This document shows, piece after piece, positions 57,613-64,000 of a stretch of 64,000 nt of DNA. The position numbers were made by a program, and so were the translations under genes. The stretch lies in assembly GCA_030522415.1 (NCBI GenBank), contig CM060125.1:29162167-29226166 (forward strand). The letters are read 5' to 3'. How positions within the stretch are numbered: the first letter of the stretch is position 1; the number at the start of each line of letters is the position of its first letter. Source of the DNA: Channallabes apus. Taxonomy: Eukaryota > Chordata > Actinopteri > Siluriformes > Clariidae. Below the pieces are notes generated by a model. That model had not been told where the DNA came from. It did not search any database and saw only the letters and a program-made list of their open reading frames with translations.

Positions 57613-57615
<3 letters not shown>
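57085..57615. other. Mariner terminus fragment and anonymous DNA
   Basis: 57358-57395 (AGGTGTTCAAGTCAATCTGG, GACTTTT) matches the mariner-relic terminus. The remainder holds a C-rich run at 57442-57470 and no gene. Confidence 0.45.
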
Positions 57616-57676
<61 letters not shown>

Positions 57677-57820
57677 ACAATGTGTGTCAGTAGGATTTCA
57701 CTATGGCCCAGATCTCTGTGTAACCTCAGCAAAAACTGCAGCCTGCCAAGATATACCACTATTACACAATGTGTGTGTGTGTGTGTGTGTGTGCGTGTGT
57801 GTGCGTGTGTGTGCGTGTGT
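57616..57820. repeat. Two (TG)n microsatellites
   Basis: (TG)29 at 57616-57674 and a GT/GCGT run at 57770-57820. A (CA)n lies at 58168-58191. Confidence 0.95.
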
Positions 57821-57829
57821 ACGTTGCCA

Positions 57830-59170
57830 GACAGTGAAAGAGAAAAAGGCACACATCAACAAGATGATATTTTAAACAGGGAACTGAAATGGGTGACAAA
57901 GTCCACGTTTGTGCTTCGCTCCGAATGACCTTTGTTTCAGCTGTTGCATTCGATTTTCAAAAAAAACTATAAACTATAACTATAAACTAAACTGAACTAT
58001 AAACACGAAACTGAAAGGCGTCATTCTCTCTCTCTCTCTGATCGATTCTCCCACTGAACATCTGCCCTGGATATTAAACCCAGTTATGATGTACATGAGT
58101 CTAAATCCAAAGCTTTGTTTTTGGAGCACAGACTGTGAGGGAATATAGGCCAGGATACACTTACAACACACACACACACACACACACACAGAGAAATTTG
58201 TCATGTAATAACCTGTGTAAGTGGGCGAGTCTGAGGTCTGACCTGTCACATGTCATGTCAACAAAAATATACACAATAAACGGAAGGAGAGGAAGAAGAA
58301 AAAGACAAGAAGAATTTCTGAAACAGGAAGTGGATGAAGCTACTTTGGGAAGGATGGAGGCGGGATGAAGAGGCCGTGTAGAGTCGCGCATTGGACGAGA
58401 GGGGAGAAGTGTTACTGTCGCCCAAAAAAACTCAAATACAAAAACAGACAGACCGACGGAACGACAGACAGATTAAACACTCTGACACTGGAGACTCCGT
58501 CCACAAATGTTAATCACCTGCTCACCTCTTCCACAAGCACAGACGCTTCTTAAGACATGTTTACGTCCAACCTGGAGGTCTGTGTGTAACTACGGTAACG
58601 TATCAGAACGAGCGCGTTAACAAGAACCTGCACGAGTGTCCGAGCTGCTGCTGCTGATACACAAAGTTAATCAACACCTTCTGACCAATCAGGATCCAGC
58701 GCTCAGTGATATACAGGAGTTTGATGATTGTGACCAGACTGTAGACTGATCTGCTCACTTCCTGTCTGCGAGTCGTTACAGGGTCCCGTCTGGCTGAGGG
58801 AACGCGGACGGCGCTAGTGAGTTACGGATCGTCCTGGAATGTTGATGGAAATGCACGATAAGGAAGATCAGTTTTCCGGGAAACGGGAAGAAGTATGATA
58901 TTACGTTTTTATTGTTGATGAAAAAACTAATCGTCTCGACTTCCTTTACTGTTTTATTTCTGACCTTTCATGTGACTGCGTCGTGTTTTCCGATTACATT
59001 TCGAATCGACTAATTTCCACTTAAATTAATTCCTTTTGCACAAATGATGCAAATCCCAGAACCCTGTTTATCGGAGGGAAACACGTAAGTGTAGGGGAAA
59101 CACACCAGTCTCGTCATCTCCTATCGCTCACAGCTGCATGGGAAATGTATGTTTGTTTATGATTGTAAGC
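57830..59170. other. No gene I can support
   Basis: Anonymous DNA. 58560-58880 is less AT-rich and repeat-poor (ACCAATCAGGATCCAGCGCT), possibly regulatory. Confidence 0.25.

Positions 59171-59173
<3 letters not shown>

Positions 59174-59207
<34 letters not shown>
59174..59207. repeat. (TG)n microsatellite
   Basis: About 17 TG units, followed by an acceptor-like CTTCCCCATGCAG and a 110 bp GC-balanced segment (59221-59330) with an open frame (LPRLPGLLPYQPLFPVPKQE). I cannot identify it as an exon. Confidence 0.85.
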
Positions 59208-59209
<2 letters not shown>

Positions 59210-59552
59210 TCCCCATGCAGGTGCTGCCATGAGATCACTTCCCCGCTTGCCGGGCTTGCTTCCGTACCAGCCGCTGTTTCCTGTCCCAAAACAGGAAGCA
59301 GGAAGAGCATCCCTGTCCAGCAGGGGTTCAAAGGTTAAAGGTCAGGAGCAGGATTTGCGTGTCTGGGTATCTTTCTTTTGTGTGTTATTTAAAAAAACAA
59401 AACGCGATCTTCGTGCGGCGAGACAACCTCGTTATAAATATTTCTGTAGCGCAGTTTTTGGAGAGAAGGTAATTGTTTATAGATCAAACAAGAGCCTTTA
59501 TGATGTATTTTCTGTTGTATGTAAATGATCTAGGCTTAGATTTGACTTTATT

Positions 59553-59603
59553 TACATTCTGTCGTTACATCCAGCAGACGCTTTTATTCAAAGCCAGTAA
59601 AGA
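59553..59603 (-). mobile_element. SINE tail fragment (second family)
   Basis: CATCCAGCAGACGCTTTTAT then TCAAAGCCAGTAAA is the complement of the GTAAGTCGCTCTGGATCAGG / GCGTCTGC tail seen at 21424-21458. Confidence 0.65.
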
Positions 59604-59662
59604 AGAGAATTTGGCGGTTATGGACTTAAGGGTGTAACAGTCGTTCCTTGAAGAACCTGCTC

Positions 59663-59703
<41 letters not shown>
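59663..59703. repeat. (GAT)n trinucleotide repeat
   Basis: About 13 GAT units. A (GTT)8 run lies at 59885-59908 and an A-tract of about 24 at 59991-60014. Confidence 0.95.
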
Positions 59704-59704
<1 letters not shown>

Positions 59705-59838
59705 GCAATAAGTGCCTAAGGATTACAATAAGCAGGAAAAAAAAAAGAATCACATTTAGAGTAAACTCCCATGTGACTGCATTAACCGGCTTTTGTTGAA
59801 TCTGATTCATAGAAGATCATGATTCATTTCATGATTCA

Positions 59839-59850
59839 TTTCCCGGGAAA
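59839..59850. promoter_or_regulatory. 12 bp palindrome, STAT-like
   Basis: TTTCCCGGGAAA is a perfect palindrome containing TTCCCGGGAA, a form bound by STAT/BCL6-type factors. A looser TTTTCCGGGAAA occurs near 58871. Motif level only. Confidence 0.15.
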
Positions 59851-60252
59851 AAAAGTTAAATCTTTCATCAATCTAATAGGAAAGTTGTTGTTGTTGTTGT
59901 TGTTGTCGTTTGTCTCCAAGACAGACAGCATTTCCGCAGCTCTACAGCTTGGTCATTTGGTTCAGCTCTGTTTTGCAGATCATATGTTTAAAAAAAAAAA
60001 AAAAAAAAAAAAAACACTTTTAATTCACTTCCTGTTCTAAGTCAGCTCAGAGTCGAATCAGATTCGGAAGCGACGCAAGTATGACCTTCGCTCGGAGACT
60101 CTCGGACCCGAGTCTGACTGTTGCGTTCTCACCTGCGCCAGATGTTGAACCCTCGGTCCAGCGGTTTATTTTTTAAACACTGTGCACTGAATTCTAATAC
60201 CACATGTCGAGCCAGCTGAAGTACCCTCGAATTAAATGTGTGACTGCCTGCT

Positions 60253-60255
<3 letters not shown>

Positions 60256-60287
<32 letters not shown>

Positions 60288-60485
60288 CCTCTTTAATACC
60301 AACAGTTTCCTGTTTTCTGTAAACATGTACCAAGCAAGGCCTCGGCCACATTGGCCGCACTGGAACGGGTCTACGCTGGTTTCTTACTGTCAGCATGCGT
60401 GTGCGTGTGTGGGCGTGTGCGTGTGTGGGCGTGTGCGTGTGTGGGCGTGTGCGTGCGTGTGTGTGTGTATGTGTGTGTGTGTGTA
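60256..60485. repeat. (CA)n and GTGTGGGC/GTGTGC minisatellite
   Basis: (CA)14 at 60256-60284. At 60397-60450 there are tandem copies of GCGTGTGTGGGCGTGT, then (GT)n to 60485. Confidence 0.9.
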
Positions 60486-60489
60486 CGCT

Positions 60490-61245
60490 ACTGTATGTGT
60501 CATATCCCATGTGATCCTAATGGAAAAATGTTTCATCTGGCAGGTTGAACGTCATCATGTTTCCTGTTCACTGTGTGTGTGCGTGTGTGTTCATGTGAAC
60601 AGGTGTGTGTGTGTGTTCATGCACTTTATGCATAAATTATCCATGAAACGTTTGTTTGATTGATCGATCAATCGATGGAATTGAGCCACAAAGAATTAAT
60701 TGAGGAAAGGACGAGTGGGTGACACTTCTGGTTTCTGGGGCTTTTGCGGGACGTGTCACTTCCTGCTAGAGGAAACGACGCTACGTGTTTGCTCAAAGCC
60801 GAGCAGCCAGAAAAGAATCATGCAAGTGAGAAACAGCCTCGAGAAGCTCCGGCGTCTTGACGCAAAAAAACCCGACTCATAAAACACTCGATGGTGTTGG
60901 TTTGGGTGCAGCAGTGACGATGTGTACTCGACCGATGGCATTATCGAAATCATTCCAGCGATGATGAAAAGGTCGAGGTCTGGATTGTGAAACCGCTCTT
61001 AACCTAGAGACGACCTGGCTCAGAGCGTTGCCATGGCAACGACCCACCAAAGACACGATCCAAACTGCTGCTCGGAATAAAGGCTGGGTTTAAGCCACAG
61101 ACTCTAAACCGCTGCTAGGTGTCGAAGAAGGTCTCTTGGTGTTTACACATGAATACTTTCACTATTGAAGGAGGACTTTTGAACAGATAAACATAAGGGA
61201 ACCACTCTGACCTCAGCGGCTTTACCCACAAGATACGCTTGAAAA
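60490..61245. other. No gene; contains a palindrome and an X-box
   Basis: A perfect 16 bp palindrome GATTGATCGATCAATC at 60658-60673 and the RFX-like site at 61027. The segment 60700-61120 is complex and repeat-poor; no exon is recognised. Confidence 0.25.
61027..61040. promoter_or_regulatory. Palindromic RFX X-box-like site
   Basis: GTTGCCATGGCAAC is a perfect 14 bp palindrome matching the X-box consensus for RFX factors, which regulate ciliary and MHC class II genes. It is a motif match only. Confidence 0.35.
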
Positions 61246-61249
61246 TCTC

Positions 61250-61885
61250 GAGAGTGAAAGTTCTTGCTTGCCCTAGTGGACATTCGATCAAGTCCCAGGA
61301 ACAGGAGGCCAGAATCAGCTTTACCGGCACGAACGGCTGCAGATACGAGGGATTTGTTTTGGTGACAGGAGCTTCCAGGGGCGACAAAAAGGATGTGGCG
61401 TTTAATCAAATAAATCTCAGTGGTATTGCACATAATAATATTGTTTCAATATTGTGTGCAATATTTCTCATTGCACAGTGGGAAGGAGGGGCATTTAAGG
61501 CATGTAAGGAGTCCAAAGTGAGCCCTTTTCTTCACTCTGGAGAGATGTACGGTTCTTGGGCAGCTGAGCACCGATAATCCTCTCAGCGGTCCGAACCATC
61601 CTTTGATGTCTGATCTTCTGATGTCTGATTTTGTAGCTCAGTTATTGAAGTTCACAGGACAGATTGAATGAGTAGAACCGTGCGAGGAGCTCCTGTGGCA
61701 GGTTGAACTTCCACAGCTGGTGAAGGAAGTAATATAACATCTGCTGAGCTTTCATAACGATGGAGTCGTCCTGAGAGATGGTGCAGCCCAGGAACCCGAC
61801 TGACTCCACCGCTGCCACAGTGCTGTTCGTGATAATGAGTGGGGGGGGGGGGGGAGTGCAGAGATGTGGAGAAGATGATGCCATG
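61250..61885 (-). mobile_element. LINE relic: reverse transcriptase C-terminus and 3' end
   Basis: The minus-strand frame (61884 to 61642) reads AAVESVGFLGCTISQDDSIV, then KAQQMLYYFLHQLWKFNLPQ, ELLARFYS, the conserved end of the RT domain of L2/Rex1-like fish LINEs (FLGxxIxxD, KAQQRLYFLRxLxKF). Downstream on that strand, TGATGTCTGA repeats and TGCACAGTGGGA text belong to its 3' part. 5' truncated and frameshifted. Confidence 0.65.
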
Positions 61886-62070
61886 GAAACACATCAGTCA
61901 AAGCAGATGATGACTTATTTCTAGAGATGATGTCACAGCAGGTGCTACTTCTGACGTACTCCGGGCATCTCGATTCTTAATAAATTCTCTCTCGCAGTTA
62001 TTTGAGCGCTTACCAAGAAAAGAACGATCCTCGGCTTTAGCTTCGACTTCCAGCCAGTCGACAGCTCTCC

Positions 62071-62071
<1 letters not shown>

Positions 62072-62118
<47 letters not shown>
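62072..62118. repeat. (CA)n microsatellite
   Basis: About 23 CA units. A short (CA)n(CACT)n lies at 62196-62219; anonymous DNA lies between and after. Confidence 0.95.
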
Positions 62119-62119
<1 letters not shown>

Positions 62120-62390
62120 CCTATTAAACTCTCACCACTTGATATTTGTCATCAGTGTCTCATTGACATACTCGGGTATGGTATTAATGACAAAAAACAC
62201 ACACACACACACACTCACTCGTGGAGAACGAACAACAGCCGTATAGACAGCTTCAGCATGGAATTGACACAATTAACCATTTCAGTTTACATGGCAAGAA
62301 ATTCCAGAAATGAGAGTTGACCTTTGACCTGGACACGGCTCAGGCGCACGCCTGGCATTCTATAAGAGCTGGTAGATAAGAGAGGGATTC

Positions 62391-62394
<4 letters not shown>

Positions 62395-62461
<67 letters not shown>
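62395..62461. repeat. (TG)n microsatellite
   Basis: About 33 uninterrupted TG units. The DNA from 62462 to 62759 shows no feature. Confidence 0.97.
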
Positions 62462-62464
<3 letters not shown>

Positions 62465-62759
62465 GTAAAGAAGTCATATAGCTGTGACTAACATATTGGT
62501 GAGTGACTCTGTTCCTTCTAAAAGATCCGAAATGTATGTGATTTCCCTTTTTCTACAAAACTGGATCATAAAGATTATAAATCTATTTTTTCAGTGATTT
62601 CTTGGTGGATTTCTTTCTCCCTTTATGTTTTCTTTTTATTATTATTTTTAACTTTACAAAGAGCTCATATTACTAAATAAACCACGACTTGGCACATGGA
62701 GTTCTTCCAGAATGCAGGAAGTCCTATAGATATTAGCTCCGCCCACATTCAGATGCTGC

Positions 62760-63115
62760 CACCTGCATGCTTCCATTACATGCAGACTTTGTGAGATTTC
62801 TGGTGAATGAAGGTGTAAGAACGATGGATGTTTACAGAAGACTTCATGCACACTCAGGTAATGAGACTCTGAGCCGCGGAGCAATATTTGTGTTACCTGA
62901 CCATGTTTGGGCCATTATAGGAGTTCCTGGGAGGCTATACAGTACATTCAGACGTGAAGCAGACGAACCGTGATGGTGTCCAAGCAGTAGTGAGACACTG
63001 GGATAAGTGCATTAGTGGAGCAGGGGATTATATAGAGAAATAAAGGGAGTTTTTACTCTCAGCACGGTGTTCTGTTATTCTGTACCAGCAAAGGTCCAGG
63101 TTTGACTCGAACACA
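62760..63115 (+). mobile_element. Mariner-type transposon relic
   Basis: The plus-strand frame from 62767 reads VRFLVNEGVRTMDVYRRLHA then HSGNETLSRGAIF, the N-terminal DNA-binding region of a mariner transposase, joined by an internal deletion to HVWAIIGVPGR from the C-terminus. The end GGTCCAGGTTTGACTCGAAC near 63090-63110 is the family terminus. Confidence 0.72.
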
Positions 63116-63119
63116 ATGC

Positions 63120-63585
63120 GTGGGACAATAAAGTTTCCATAATTGTGCATAATTAGTATTTGGTTTATTGTGGCAATGAGACAAACTGATGAACTGAAAG
63201 GCTGTTTAGGGAACCAGAAATAACTCTTAAGGGCATCATTTTAATGCGACGGTCCTGACATCTCTATTTTTAAAAGTGTGACTAACCAAAGAACCCAATT
63301 TGAGGAACCCGGGTTACTAAAATCAAACAGTAAGTAAAACAGGAGCAGCGTTTTTAGACTCTTGCTGTAATGACTGTAATGACACGGAGGAAGCCGCCTT
63401 CTTGACCAACTTGAGGCTTAATATCCGTCTCCCAGAGTTCAGATTTATAATCCTAAACTGGAAGTCAAAATTTATTAACCTCCAGTAAACTCTTTATCCT
63501 GGTAGAACTGGGAACACTGGGAACAAGACGTAACTTTACCAAAATCGTTACTTTGTTGCTGAAAAGAAAATCCCAACCTATTGAA
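63120..63585. other. No feature seen
   Basis: Anonymous DNA. Confidence 0.3.
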
Positions 63586-63587
63586 TT

Positions 63588-63588
63588 T

Positions 63589-63620
<32 letters not shown>

Positions 63621-63830
63621 CTCCCCAGGGGTAGCCATTTAAGCTGTCCCTTCTCATCTCTCTAGGGGATGGGTTAAGTGGCAGAATCTGGACACCAGAC
63701 ACACACACACACACACACACACACATGCAGTGTGATTAAGCCTGAAATTACAGCTGGCTCCCACATCACTGTCGCGTGGCAAGGCAGCACTAACGCTGAG
63801 TGACTGAGGCCTCTACACTCACATCCTGAC

Positions 63831-63890
<60 letters not shown>

Positions 63891-64000
63891 GAGAAAAACA
63901 CATGAACCACAACAATCAATTTCCAGCATCACCTTAACCTCTGAATGAGTTTATTCAGACTGAAAGTGTGTTAATATTTGCGACTGTGTGTGTGTGTGTG
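63588..64000. repeat. Cluster of (TG)n/(CA)n microsatellites
   Basis: (TG)16 at 63588-63619, (CA)12 at 63700-63724, (TG)27 at 63832-63886, and a (TG)n cut by the window end at 63985-64000. Confidence 0.95.

Overview
The window reads as nuclear DNA from a teleost fish, dominated by repeats. The evidence is an intact Tc1 transposon, a Rex3-type LINE (it carries the motif CGGTGACAAAGGGCAGCCCT, which I recall as the forward site used for fish Rex3 PCR), a sushi-type chromoviral Ty3/Gypsy element, several copies of a tRNA-headed fish SINE, hAT and mariner relics, and more than thirty CA/TG microsatellites. The SINE ending in GATGAGTGAGTGAG suggests an ostariophysan, possibly a catfish, but that is inference. 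I see no host protein-coding gene I can support, no rRNA and no genuine tRNA gene. The host DNA is probably intergenic or deep intronic, with a few complex segments that could be conserved non-coding elements or single exons.

Layout. 1-5400: a full-length Tc1 element with an uninterrupted 337-residue transposase, a hAT-like terminus, a decayed Rex3 on the minus strand, and an interspersed repeat. 5400-9100: mostly anonymous DNA, microsatellites and one SINE. 9174-14280: a complete LTR retrotransposon with a 5 bp target duplication GCATG, inserted in a mariner relic. 14300-17800: anonymous DNA with two candidate conserved non-coding segments. 17900-21800: an old degenerate tandem repeat split by a SINE, an interspersed repeat, a palindromic MITE and a Tc1 relic; the Tc1 relic itself holds a hAT MITE (perfect 8 bp TSD) and a second SINE. 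22000-33000: microsatellites, mariner, Tc1, SINE and hAT relics and a 580 bp MITE with long inverted ends. 33000-48000: low gene potential, a 20 bp-period minisatellite (38333-39160), two Tc1/mariner MITEs, a TTGG-rich tract and a 1 kb purine-rich tract. 48673-56662: a continuous 8 kb satellite-like array built on CACT. 56700-64000: a small foldback MITE, microsatellites, a LINE reverse transcriptase relic and a last mariner relic.

How the genes work together. The only coordinated gene set is the Gypsy element. A TATA box in a short U3 is followed 30 bp later by a predicted RNA start (ACTCAGTCATT) that is exactly complementary, over 11 nt, to the sequence just inside the 5' LTR. This is the signature of Tf1/sushi self-priming rather than tRNA priming. 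Gag and Pol overlap in the -1 frame at a GGGAAAC slippery heptamer followed, 5 nt later, by a perfect 12 bp stem. Pol runs protease, reverse transcriptase, RNase H, integrase, chromodomain without a break. The LTRs differ by two substitutions and one 24 bp length difference, so the insertion is young.

The most unusual object is the 8 kb CACT/CACACACT/CACCCCTT array. It lies directly downstream of the purine-rich tract and has traces of higher-order duplication.
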